22,850 nucleotides of DNA from an uncultured Bacillota bacterium (GTDB taxonomy: Bacteria; Bacillota_I; Bacilli_A; RF39; UBA660), in NCBI GenBank assembly GCA_947179265.1, contig CAMXBB010000003.1:1-22850 (forward strand), given 5' to 3'. A program made the position numbers and the translations under genes. This document shows positions 7,077 through 15,258 of the stretch, piece after piece (the first letter of the stretch is position 1; every line of letters begins with the position of its first letter). Below the pieces are notes generated by a model. It made no database searches, was not told the origin of the DNA, and worked only from the letters and a program-made list of their open reading frames with translations.

Positions 7077-8533
7077 TATTTAACCTCCTTAGCAATTTGT
7101 CCTTTATAATCCATTGAACCTTCTAAGGCATATGCTATATTTAAGACATTTTGATCATCATAACAATTTCCAGTAATGTTTATACCAACTGGAAGATTAG
7201 ATACAAAACCATTTGGAATAGTTATTGATGGGAATCCACCAAAGTTCCCTATTTGTAATTGATCTTCTAAAGCAATTGTATCATCCTTTAACATTTCTTT
7301 AGAACCATCAATTAACTTAGCAGGACCACTTCCAACAGGAGAAATATATGCATCATATTTTTTAAATAAATCTTTCATCGTATCAACAATAAGTCTTCTA
7401 GCTCTCTGAGCATTTTTAAAATATCTCTCTTGATTTTCAGTTTGTAAAACATATGATCCAATTACAAGACGGCGCTTGATTAAAGGTGAGAATCCCTTAG
7501 TTCGATGATCTTTCATCATCTCCATGAAGTTTTCTCCATCCCCACGAGGACCAAAGATAAGACCAGTTAGATTTGATAAATTACTAGTCGCTTCAGCACA
7601 AGATATTACTTGATAGATTGAAGGTATGGCACGAATCAAATTAATATCAACACTTACTCCTTCAACACTCATACCTAATTCTTCACATTTTTTTAAGGTT
7701 GCTTGGAAGTTTTCCAAATGTTCACGCAATTCTTGTGAAGCATCTGGATAGTTTTCTAAATCACATAGTTCTTTAATGTAGAATAATTTCTTTCCTTTTA
7801 CGTTATCATTTAAATCATCATTTAAATGAATATGTGATGAATCCCATGAAGTCATGTCATTTTTATCAATGCCCTTCATAGCATCAACAACGATTGCTGC
7901 ATCACGGACATAACGAGTTAAAACGCCACAATGATCTAAACTAGATGCAAAAGGAAATAAACCATAACGGGAAATCATTCCATATGTTGGCTTATATCCA
8001 ACGATACCACAAAAACCAGCTGGTTTACGAATGGAATCTCCAGTATCAGATCCTAAAGCATATGGATATACTCCAGAAGCTACAGCTGCAGCAGATCCTG
8101 ATGAAGAACCTGAACACATACGTTTTAAATCCCAAGGGTTCCTTTGAACTCCGGTATGAGCAGTTGTACCTGTTCCCCCTAATCCAAATTCATCCATAGC
8201 AGTTTTATTAACAGCTATAGCTCCCTTAGCTACTAGATTAGCATAAGCTGTAGCATCAAAAAATGGTACATAGTCTTTCAAAGTATTAGATGAACCAGTA
8301 GTAAGAATTCCTTTAGTAGAATAATTATCCTTGACTCCAAAAGGAATACCTGAAAGCAACTCATCGGTTACTTCACCGCCTTTTACATCATCTAAAATAG
8401 TTACAAAGGCATTACATTTTTCCTGAACTTGATGAGATAATTCTAAAGCTTCTTTAACCAATTCATCACTAGTTACTTCACCTTTCTTTAACTTCTCATG
8501 TATTTCAGTTATACTTAATCCCATGTATTTCAT
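7076..8533 (-). CDS. gatA: Asp-tRNA(Asn)/Glu-tRNA(Gln) amidotransferase subunit A
   Basis: GatA is the glutaminase subunit of GatCAB, an amidase-signature enzyme that frees ammonia from glutamine and channels it to GatB. The Ser-cisSer-Lys triad can be placed at Lys68 (PFGVKDN), Ser143 (within SGSSSGSAAAV) and Ser167 (GSDTGDSIRKPA). The variant GDSIR in place of GGSIR also occurs in mycoplasma-type GatA as I recall it, so it is not a defect. From the chosen start the protein has 485 residues, the usual size. I prefer the ATG at 8533, which overlaps the gatC stop by one base (TAATG) and follows GGTGG. The ATG at 8563 would add ten residues that do not look like GatA. Confidence 0.97.
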   Translation of the reverse strand: MKYMGLSITEIHEKLKKGEVTSDELVKEALELSHQVQEKCNAFVTILDDVKGGEVTDELLSGIPFGVKDNYSTKGILTTGSSNTLKDYVPFFDATAYANLVAKGAIAVNKTAMDEFGLGGTGTTAHTGVQRNPWDLKRMCSGSSSGSAAAVASGVYPYALGSDTGDSIRKPAGFCGIVGYKPTYGMISRYGLFPFASSLDHCGVLTRYVRDAAIVVDAMKGIDKNDMTSWDSSHIHLNDDLNDNVKGKKLFYIKELCDLENYPDASQELREHLENFQATLKKCEELGMSVEGVSVDINLIRAIPSIYQVISCAEATSNLSNLTGLIFGPRGDGENFMEMMKDHRTKGFSPLIKRRLVIGSYVLQTENQERYFKNAQRARRLIVDTMKDLFKKYDAYISPVGSGPAKLIDGSKEMLKDDTIALEDQLQIGNFGGFPSITIPNGFVSNLPVGINITGNCYDDQNVLNIAYALEGSMDYKGQIAKEVK

Positions 8534-8832
8534 TATCCCACCACCTTTGGTACTGATACGCATCCATCATCCGTATCATCACAATTTTGAAGTAATTCTT
8601 CGATTGGAATAGATTCCTCTGGTTCGTCATCTCTTAATTCACATACAAAATCATCTAAGGCATGAGTCATCGGTTTGACATCTTTAATACCTTCGATAGC
8701 ATTTATTTTATTAATATTAGCATCAATAATTTCAAATTCTTCAAATACCATTTTATTCTCTTCTTCGGTTAAACCGATAAGCAATAAATCAGCAAGTTTA
8801 TCGACTGTTGATTGTGTAAATTCACTATTCAT
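8533..8832 (-). CDS. gatC: Asp-tRNA(Asn)/Glu-tRNA(Gln) amidotransferase subunit C
   Basis: GatC is the small belt-like subunit that holds GatA and GatB together. This 99-residue protein shows the family pattern: an N-terminal helix pair (about 6-50, with LADLLLIGLTEEE), the central VKPMTHALDDFVCELRDDEP stretch (about 52-71), and the conserved ending CVSVPKVVG. AGGAGG precedes the ATG. The gene overlaps the end of aspS(2) by eight bases and gatA by one, so aspS(2), gatC, gatA and gatB form a translationally coupled block. That arrangement suggests that AspRS(2) and the amidotransferase act together. Confidence 0.94.
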   Translation of the reverse strand: MNSEFTQSTVDKLADLLLIGLTEEENKMVFEEFEIIDANINKINAIEGIKDVKPMTHALDDFVCELRDDEPEESIPIEELLQNCDDTDDGCVSVPKVVG

Positions 8833-10579
8833 TTTCTTCCTCCTTTATTACAATTCCAAGTTCTTTAAGTTGAATATCTTCCAAAATACTTGGAGAACCC
8901 ATTAGAAGATCAGCTCCACTAGCACTCGTTGGAAAAGCTTGAACTTCTCTTAAATTTGGTTCATCTTTGATAAGCATTAGAATACGATCAATTCCAGGAG
9001 CCATTCCCCCATGTGGAGGGCATCCATACTTAAATGCTGTAAATATTGATTTAAATCGTTCCTCTACTTGTTCTCTTGTATAACCGACTATTTCAAAACC
9101 TTTAGCTAAAGAATCTAAATCATGGTTTCTAATAGCACCTGAGGCCATTTCATTACCATTACATACAAAATCATACTGATAAGCAAGTATCTCTTCGGGA
9201 TTCTTTGTTTCATAATCGTTTATTCCCCCATGCGGTAAACTAAATGGATTATGACAGAATTCAAACTTTTTATTTTCCTCATCATACTCAAACATTGGAA
9301 AATCATTGATAATACATAATTCTAATCTATTTGGATCGATTAAATCCATCTTATTTCCCAAATATGTACGAATTAATCCTGCAAATTTTTGAGCTGTCTT
9401 TTTGCGTTTATTAGCAATGAAGAACATAACGGAATTATCTTTCATATCAAATTCAGCTATCAAATCTCTTCTTTCATCATCACTCAAGAATTTATCGATA
9501 GGTCCTTTTAAGGAGCCATCACTCATTAAGGTTACATATCCAATACCTGGCATTCCAATCGATGATGCATAATCAACAATCTCATTGAACCAAGAATTAG
9601 AATTGCCACCAATATCATGAGCTACTATTACTTTAATAGTAGACTTTTTGAATGGTCCAAAAGATGTATCCTTTAAAATCTCTGTAGCATCTTGAATAAT
9701 GAGTGGATTTCTTAAATCTGGCTTATCGGTTCCATATGTTTCCATAGCTTCCATATAGGGAATTCTTCTAAATGGAATACTAGATACACTCTTACTCGAA
9801 AATTTAGTAAAAGTATCATAAAAAATCTTTTCACCAATGCTTAATACTTCTTCCTCTTCAACAAAGCTCATCTCTAAATCTAGTTGATAGAATTCTAATG
9901 TTCTGTCAGCTCTAGCATCTTCATCTCTAAAACAAGGTGCTATTTGAAAATACTTTCCTAATCCACCTACCATTAATAATTCCTTATATATTTGTGGTGC
10001 TTGAGGTAAAGCATAGAACTTACCTTTAAATAATCTTGATGGAACAACAAAGTCTCGCGCTCCTTCTGGAGATGAAGCTGTAAGTATTGGCGTTTGGACT
10101 TCAGTAAATCCCATATCATACATTTCATTTCTTATAAAATGCAATACGTCAGACCTTAATTTAATATTATCTTTAACAGCATCATTACGCATATCTAAAT
10201 AACGATACTTTAAACGAATATCATCTTTAGTTGATTTAGATGACATTATCTCAAATGGTAAATCATGAACAGATTCGTTTAACATTGTGAAATTTTTAAC
10301 CAAAAGTTCAAGTTTACCTGTTATGATACGTTCATTATAGGTATCCTCATCTCTTTTACGTAAAACTCCCTCTAATTTAACTACTGATTCTTTAGCAATA
10401 CCTTTAAACATCTCATCATCATTAGATACTGTTTGCAAAGTTCCAGTTTCATCTCTTAAATCTAGAAAAAGAACGCCACCATGGTCACGAATATTTTCGA
10501 CCCAACCACTGACGATGATCTCACTTCCGATAAAAGATTCATCAATATCCTTAATTAAATGTGAACGATATTTGTTCAT
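8825..10579 (-). CDS. aspS: Aspartyl-tRNA synthetase 2, probably non-discriminating (Asp/Asn)
   Basis: This 584-residue class II synthetase is of bacterial type: OB-fold anticodon domain (about 1-110), catalytic core with motif 2 FRDEDARADRTLEFYQLDLE and motif 3 GMAPGIDRILML, and a GAD-type insertion (about 280-420). Its L1 loop reads RDHGG with His33. From memory, His at this position marks non-discriminating enzymes such as that of Pseudomonas aeruginosa, which charge both tRNA(Asp) and tRNA(Asn); discriminating enzymes have Leu. The flipping loop is PQAPQ, and the CHNPFSLPHGG and YDFVCNGNEMASGAIRN stretches recall alphaproteobacterial AspRS. It would supply Asp-tRNA(Asn) to GatCAB, encoded directly downstream. 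The ATG at 10579 follows AGAAGGG; upstream residues in frame lie over the asnS end and lack OB-fold similarity. Non-discrimination is predicted, not shown. Confidence 0.9.
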   Translation of the reverse strand: MNKYRSHLIKDIDESFIGSEIIVSGWVENIRDHGGVLFLDLRDETGTLQTVSNDDEMFKGIAKESVVKLEGVLRKRDEDTYNERIITGKLELLVKNFTMLNESVHDLPFEIMSSKSTKDDIRLKYRYLDMRNDAVKDNIKLRSDVLHFIRNEMYDMGFTEVQTPILTASSPEGARDFVVPSRLFKGKFYALPQAPQIYKELLMVGGLGKYFQIAPCFRDEDARADRTLEFYQLDLEMSFVEEEEVLSIGEKIFYDTFTKFSSKSVSSIPFRRIPYMEAMETYGTDKPDLRNPLIIQDATEILKDTSFGPFKKSTIKVIVAHDIGGNSNSWFNEIVDYASSIGMPGIGYVTLMSDGSLKGPIDKFLSDDERRDLIAEFDMKDNSVMFFIANKRKKTAQKFAGLIRTYLGNKMDLIDPNRLELCIINDFPMFEYDEENKKFEFCHNPFSLPHGGINDYETKNPEEILAYQYDFVCNGNEMASGAIRNHDLDSLAKGFEIVGYTREQVEERFKSIFTAFKYGCPPHGGMAPGIDRILMLIKDEPNLREVQAFPTSASGADLLMGSPSILEDIQLKELGIVIKEEENE

Positions 10580-10595
10580 AAAACCCTTCTCTCTA

Positions 10596-11963
10596 TTAAT
10601 AATCACAATTACCTGGAGTTCTTGGGAATGGGATAACATCTCTTATGTTTTCTACACCTGTTAGATAGATAAGCAATCTTTCAAATCCCATACCGAATCC
10701 AGCATGGTAACATCCTCCAAACTTACGTAAATTACAGAACCAATCAATTGATTCATAATTAACACCTTTTTCTTTTACTCGATTAAGTAAAACATCATAA
10801 TTTTCTTCTCTTTGACTTCCACCCATCAATTCTCCAGCTCCTGGTACTTCTAGGTCAACAGCGGCAACAGTTTTACCATCTGGATTAACCTTCATATACC
10901 ATGCTTTGATATCTTTAGGCCAGTCAGTTATAAATACTGGAGCATTGAAATGTTCAGTAATATATTTTTCATGTTCCTTAGCTATATCATCTTCATAGCT
11001 AGGTTCAAACTCCCATTTGATATCTGCTTTCTTTAATAAATCTACTACCTCATGATGAGTTATTCTAACAAATTTAGATGATACTAAATCAGTTAATTTT
11101 TTCTTTAAAGTATTATCAACAAATTCATTTAGAAAATCGATCTCGGATGCACATTTCTTTAAGACATCAGATACAACACTTTTAAGCATTTCTTCTTCGA
11201 TATCCATAAGTCCATTCAAATCACAGAAAGCTATCTCTGGTTCAATCATCCAGAATTCATTAGCATGTGTCTTAGTATTAGAATTCTCAGTTCTAAATGT
11301 AGGACCAAAAGTATAGATCTTTTTAAAAGCCATAGCAAAAGCTTCACCATGTAATTGACCTGTTCCCGTTATAAATGATGGATGAGAGAATAGATCTTTA
11401 GAATAATCTACTTCTCCATCATTCTTTGGAATATCATTTAAATCAAATGTTGTAACCTTAAACATTTGATTTTCCCCTTCACAATCTGCTGTTGTAATAA
11501 GAGGTGTATGTACGTATACATAGTTATTATCTTGAAAATAATCATGTATTGCTTGAGCTGCAACACTACGTATTTTAAATACTGCTTGAAATAACTTAGT
11601 ACGTGGTCTTAAATATGCTTGTTCTCTTAAGAATTCACGTGTATGTCTCTTTGGTTGTATTGGATATGTTTCATCGCAAGAACCAATCAAAGTTACATTG
11701 GTAGCTTTCAACTCATATTCTTGTTTGCCACTTGATTCAACCAAGATTCCATCTACTTCTAAAGCACATCCAACTAACATTTTTTGAATATCATCAAAAT
11801 TATCTAGTTCTTTATCATATACTACTTGTAATGATTCTAGACAAGTCCCATCATAAAAATCGATAAAACCAAATTCCTTTTGACGACGATGATTTCTAAT
11901 CCATCCTTCTAGATGAACTGTATCACCAATTTTTTTATTTTTTCTTATATCTATTAAATCCAT
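10596..11963 (-). CDS. asnS: Asparaginyl-tRNA synthetase
   Basis: This class IIb synthetase attaches Asn directly to tRNA(Asn). The 455 residues hold the OB-fold anticodon domain (about 10-100, GWIRNHRRQKEFGFIDFYDG), the AsnRS-type segment PIQPKRHTREFLRE near 101-114, motif 2 FRTENSNTKTHANEFWMIEPE (222-242) and motif 3 GFGMGFERLLIYL near the C-terminus. The HANEF wording in motif 2 separates AsnRS from AspRS. The ATG has AGGTGA five bases upstream, the gene starts eight bases after aspS(1), and it ends 16 bases before aspS(2). Finding it in one operon with a probable non-discriminating AspRS and GatCAB means Asn-tRNA(Asn) could be made by two routes in this organism. Confidence 0.96.
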   Translation of the reverse strand: MDLIDIRKNKKIGDTVHLEGWIRNHRRQKEFGFIDFYDGTCLESLQVVYDKELDNFDDIQKMLVGCALEVDGILVESSGKQEYELKATNVTLIGSCDETYPIQPKRHTREFLREQAYLRPRTKLFQAVFKIRSVAAQAIHDYFQDNNYVYVHTPLITTADCEGENQMFKVTTFDLNDIPKNDGEVDYSKDLFSHPSFITGTGQLHGEAFAMAFKKIYTFGPTFRTENSNTKTHANEFWMIEPEIAFCDLNGLMDIEEEMLKSVVSDVLKKCASEIDFLNEFVDNTLKKKLTDLVSSKFVRITHHEVVDLLKKADIKWEFEPSYEDDIAKEHEKYITEHFNAPVFITDWPKDIKAWYMKVNPDGKTVAAVDLEVPGAGELMGGSQREENYDVLLNRVKEKGVNYESIDWFCNLRKFGGCYHAGFGMGFERLLIYLTGVENIRDVIPFPRTPGNCDY

Positions 11964-11971
11964 AATATCAC

Positions 11972-13717
11972 CTATTTCTTAGATACCTTTAAAGCTAAGT
12001 CTTCAAGTTGTCTTTCATCAACATTACTTGGACATTCACTCATCAAGCAAGATGCACTTGCAGTCTTAGGGAATGCGATTACATCACGAATATTTTCTGT
12101 ATTTGTTAGAAGCATTACCATTCTATCTAATCCGAAAGCTAGTCCACCATGTGGAGGTGTTCCATATTTTAAAGCATCAACAAAGAATCCGAATTTAGTT
12201 TTGATATCTTCATCAGTTAATTCTAATGCTTCAAACATCTTCCTTTGTACCTCTTGATTATGAATACGAATAGATCCACCACCAGCTTCATAACCATTGA
12301 TAACAATATCATATGCTTTAGAATAACAATTTGCTTTGTCATTTAATAATTTATCAACATCTTCATCTTTTGGAGCAGTAAATGGATGATGGCATGCCAT
12401 AAATCTTTCTTCTTCCTCACTCCACTCAAATGATGGGAAGTCAGTAACCCATAACATTTTATAAACGTTTGGATCAATTAATCCTAGATCACGAGCTAAT
12501 TTGCATCTTAAAGCTCCAAGAGAGGCCTTAACAATATTCTTCTTACCAGATACGATTAACACTAAGTCATTGTCCTCAATACCTAGTTTGCTCTTTAGGG
12601 CATCTATCTCAGATTCGCTAACAACCTTAGCTATACTTCCAGATATCTCTTCATTAAATTTTAAGTAAGCTAAACCACTAGCTTTATAAGTCTTAACATA
12701 GTCAGTTAGTTTGTCCATTTCTTTTCTTGAATATTTATCTGCTACATTTTTAGCAACTATAGCATTAATAATACCATTTTCTTCTAATACTGTTTTAAAT
12801 ACCCCGAATTCAGTATTAGCAAAGACATCAGATACATCATTGATCTTCATATCAAAACGTAAATCTGGTTTATCACTACCATAATTTTCAATGGCATCAT
12901 CATATTTCATACGCATTAAAGGTAACTCAATATCAATGCCTTTAACACTCTTCCAAACATGATGAACTAAACCTTCAGCCATTGTCATTACATCATCTTC
13001 AGAAACAAAGCTCATTTCAATATCGATTTGCGTAAATTCCGGTTGACGATCAGCACGTAAGTCCTCATCTCTAAAACATTTTGCAATTTGGAAGTATCTT
13101 TCCATACCTCCAACCATTAAAAGTTGTTTAAAAATTTGTGGAGATTGAGGTAACGCATAGAATTTACCTTGATTAACTCTTGATGGAACCAAGTAGTCTC
13201 TTGCACCTTCTGGAGTTGATTTACAAAGAATTGGTGTTTCAATCTCTAAAAATTCATTATTATTCATATATTCTCTTACTGCCATAGTTATCTTACTTCT
13301 AGCAATCATCTTATCTTTTAAATCTTTTCTTCTTAAATCAAGATAACGATATTTTAATCTCGTATCCTCTAAAGCAGTAGTGTTTTCATCCAACGCAAAT
13401 GGTAATTCTTCTGAAGTATTAAGTAATTCTAACTCAGATACATCGATTTCGATTTCTCCAGTTTCCATCTTAGAATTCTTACTTTCTCTTTCAACTACTT
13501 TACCAGTAACCTTAATAACATATTCATTTCTTAAAGATGTAGCTAATTCATAACACTTGTTTTCTGGTCTTATAGTCAATTGGATAATTCCTGATCTATC
13601 TCTTAAATCAATAAATACTAAGCCACCTAGATCACGTTTTTTTAAGACCCAACCATAAAGAGTTACTTCTTCACCTAAGTTTTTAATATTTAAATCAGTA
13701 TTTTTTATCGTTTTCAT
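11972..13717 (-). CDS. aspS: Aspartyl-tRNA synthetase 1, discriminating type
   Basis: This is a 581-residue bacterial AspRS close in pattern to the E. coli and Bacillus enzymes. Its anticodon OB-fold contains RDLGG with Leu30, and Lys80 lies in RESKN. By my alignment, both positions match residues linked to discrimination for tRNA(Asp) only. The core has PQSPQ (flipping loop), motif 2 FRDEDLRADRQPEFTQIDIE and motif 3 GLAFGLDRMVMLL, with a GAD insertion in between. It ends in FPKTASASCLMSECPS, the standard AspRS tail region. The start at 13717 has AAAGGAG seven bases upstream; a longer frame from 13756 would run back into hisS. The hisS–aspS order is the normal Bacillota arrangement, so this is probably the native copy and AspRS(2) the extra one. 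Confidence 0.96.
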   Translation of the reverse strand: MKTIKNTDLNIKNLGEEVTLYGWVLKKRDLGGLVFIDLRDRSGIIQLTIRPENKCYELATSLRNEYVIKVTGKVVERESKNSKMETGEIEIDVSELELLNTSEELPFALDENTTALEDTRLKYRYLDLRRKDLKDKMIARSKITMAVREYMNNNEFLEIETPILCKSTPEGARDYLVPSRVNQGKFYALPQSPQIFKQLLMVGGMERYFQIAKCFRDEDLRADRQPEFTQIDIEMSFVSEDDVMTMAEGLVHHVWKSVKGIDIELPLMRMKYDDAIENYGSDKPDLRFDMKINDVSDVFANTEFGVFKTVLEENGIINAIVAKNVADKYSRKEMDKLTDYVKTYKASGLAYLKFNEEISGSIAKVVSESEIDALKSKLGIEDNDLVLIVSGKKNIVKASLGALRCKLARDLGLIDPNVYKMLWVTDFPSFEWSEEEERFMACHHPFTAPKDEDVDKLLNDKANCYSKAYDIVINGYEAGGGSIRIHNQEVQRKMFEALELTDEDIKTKFGFFVDALKYGTPPHGGLAFGLDRMVMLLTNTENIRDVIAFPKTASASCLMSECPSNVDERQLEDLALKVSKK

Positions 13718-13730
13718 ATATTTACTCCTT

Positions 13731-14981
13731 TTACATATGCATATCAAGATAATCAACTAAATCATTGATATTGATATCCTCTTCTTCTTTAGTCTTATTA
13801 TCTTTAATTGTTATCTTATTATCTGCTAGTTTTTCATCATTTAAAACAATCAAATATTTAGAATTAAATCTATCAACACTCTTAAATTGTCCCTTCAATG
13901 ATTTTCCCATCATATCCGTTTCAGTAATAAAACCATTCATTCTTAAATCTTGGGTTAAATATGCCGCTGTTTCTTTTTCCGTTTCAGATACATAAAGTAG
14001 ATATACATCGATTGAATCATTTATTGGAATATTAACATTGTGTTCTTCCATTGCAAGTATTGTACGATCATAACCCATTGCAAAACCAACACCTGGAACA
14101 CTTGGTCCTCCTAAAGTTTCAACCAAACCATTATATCTTCCACCACCACCAAGGGCATAAGAATCATCAAGTACAACTTCGAATACAACATGATTATAAT
14201 AATCTAATCCCCTAACAAGATTAGTATCAACAACATAATTGATATCCATTAAATCTAAAAGTTCTTTTAATTTATTAAAGCGCTCTAATGATGCTTCATT
14301 TAAATAATCTAAAGTCTTGGGAGCGTTTTTAATTATCTCATTTTCAGCATCTACCTTACAATCTAAAATTCTCAATGGATTCTTCTCTAATCTATTTTGA
14401 CAATCCTCACATAAATCTTTTATTTTAGGTTTAAAGTATTTAATTAAAGCTTCACGATAATTATTTCTAGATTCTGTATCACCCAAAGAATTAATCTTAA
14501 TTGTTATATTATCAAGACCTAATAAACGATAAGCATTATAAGCAAGAGATATAACCTCAGCATCGCTCATTACATCATCACTGCCAAAGCATTCAAATCC
14601 CCATTGCGTGAACTCTCTATTTCTACCACTTTGAGGTCTTTCATAACGATACATTTTCATATTATAGTAAACCTTAACTGGATCAGTTAAATTACCATAG
14701 AGTTTGTTTTCAATAAACCATCTTACAACCCCTGCTGTACCCTCAGGTCTCAAAGTTATACTTCTGTCCCCTCGATCTATAAAGTCATATGTTTCCTTTT
14801 GAACCATATCCGTTGATTCACCAACACCCCTATGAAATAGTTCACTAGCCTCAAATACTGGTGTTTCAATATATCCATAATTATATTTCTCACATAAAGC
14901 ATCTAAAACTTCATTTACATATGCACGTTTTTTAGCTAAATCACCATAAATATCATAAGTTCCCTTTTGTTTTGTTATCAT
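13731..14981 (-). CDS. hisS: Histidyl-tRNA synthetase
   Basis: HisRS charges tRNA(His). The 416 residues show class II motif 1 around YIETPVFE (about 37-44), motif 2 with RYERPQSGRNREFTQWGFE, the HisRS-specific LVRGLDYYNHVVFE and the Gly-rich GGGGRYNGLV, motif 3 GVGFAMGYDR, and a C-terminal anticodon-binding domain (about 325-416). AGGAGG precedes the ATG. It is the first gene after the T-box leader, whose terminator ends 20 bases upstream. aspS(1) follows after 13 bases. The leader appears to read Asn and not His (see the T-box entry), so hisS may be controlled by a signal other than its own substrate. Confidence 0.97.
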   Translation of the reverse strand: MITKQKGTYDIYGDLAKKRAYVNEVLDALCEKYNYGYIETPVFEASELFHRGVGESTDMVQKETYDFIDRGDRSITLRPEGTAGVVRWFIENKLYGNLTDPVKVYYNMKMYRYERPQSGRNREFTQWGFECFGSDDVMSDAEVISLAYNAYRLLGLDNITIKINSLGDTESRNNYREALIKYFKPKIKDLCEDCQNRLEKNPLRILDCKVDAENEIIKNAPKTLDYLNEASLERFNKLKELLDLMDINYVVDTNLVRGLDYYNHVVFEVVLDDSYALGGGGRYNGLVETLGGPSVPGVGFAMGYDRTILAMEEHNVNIPINDSIDVYLLYVSETEKETAAYLTQDLRMNGFITETDMMGKSLKGQFKSVDRFNSKYLIVLNDEKLADNKITIKDNKTKEEEDININDLVDYLDMHM

Positions 14982-15000
14982 AAATCATCCTCCTAAAACT

Positions 15001-15062
15001 AAAAAAACCTACATAAACGTAAGGACGGAAAATCTCCGCGGTGCCACCTTACTTTACATAGG
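15001..15062 (-). terminator. T-box-controlled terminator before hisS
   Basis: CCTATGTAAAGTAAGG (15062-15047) pairs with CCTTACGTTTATGTAGG (15024-15008), with one bulged G and two G-U pairs, followed by seven T (15007-15001). The 5' arm overlaps the T-box sequence, so antiterminator and terminator exclude each other. Confidence 0.92.
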
Positions 15063-15205
15063 TACTCTCATTCGTTATGTATCGCTTAACAAGCGTTTTG
15101 TATATTTAGAAGTTGTTAACAAAAATAATACATATGAGGCATTTCCACCAACTAGCCTTCTCTTGCATATTTAATTATTTCGCCTTGGTCTTCCATACAA
15201 AAGAT
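15001..15205 (-). promoter_or_regulatory. T-box riboswitch leader, predicted to sense tRNA(Asn)
   Basis: The T-box core AAGGTGGCACCGCG lies at 15050-15037. Stem I can be drawn by eye. The base helix is UUUUGUAU (15202-15195) with AUACAAAA (15103-15096), and above it GAAG pairs with CUUC. Next is an internal loop with GUUAACAA on the 3' side, then AAAUAAU (15180-15174) with AUUAUUU (15129-15123), the AGAGA bulge near 15163-15159, and a distal loop with GGUG (15149-15146). Stem III is CGCUU-GUU-AAGCG (15095-15083). In the specifier loop AAC (15117-15115) is an Asn codon followed by A. The antiterminator bulge UGGC pairs with a GCCA end (discriminator G), as in bacterial tRNA(Asn) and tRNA(Asp) but not tRNA(His). 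The T-box call is firm; the Asn call is strong inference. Confidence 0.93.
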
Positions 15206-15211
15206 ACTTCA

Positions 15212-15240
15212 ATTATATGCTTAAGTTGATGCTTTGTCAA
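15212..15240 (-). promoter_or_regulatory. Consensus sigma-A promoter of the hisS–gatB operon
   Basis: On the minus strand TTGACA (15240-15235), 17 bases, then TATAAT (15217-15212): a perfect sigma-70/sigma-A consensus with ideal spacing. Transcription should begin near 15205, just before the first base-paired strand of T-box Stem I. The -35 box lies 18 bases after the topA stop codon, with no terminator in between. Confidence 0.93.
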
Positions 15241-15258
15241 TAAAGATGAGTAAACTTA

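Noticed and set aside
7945..8199. Plus-strand open frame inside gatA
   Set aside because: It is a shadow of the strongly conserved gatA on the other strand, lacks a ribosome binding site and has no family-like features. The same holds for the other open frames opposite gatB, hisS, topA, the hypothetical gene and GNAT.
15134..15136. A CAU triplet in the T-box leader as a His specifier codon
   Set aside because: It lies within the CAUAU arm that pairs with AUAUG in the upper part of Stem I, not in the loop between the lower helices where the specifier belongs, and the UGGC bulge does not fit the C73 of tRNA(His).
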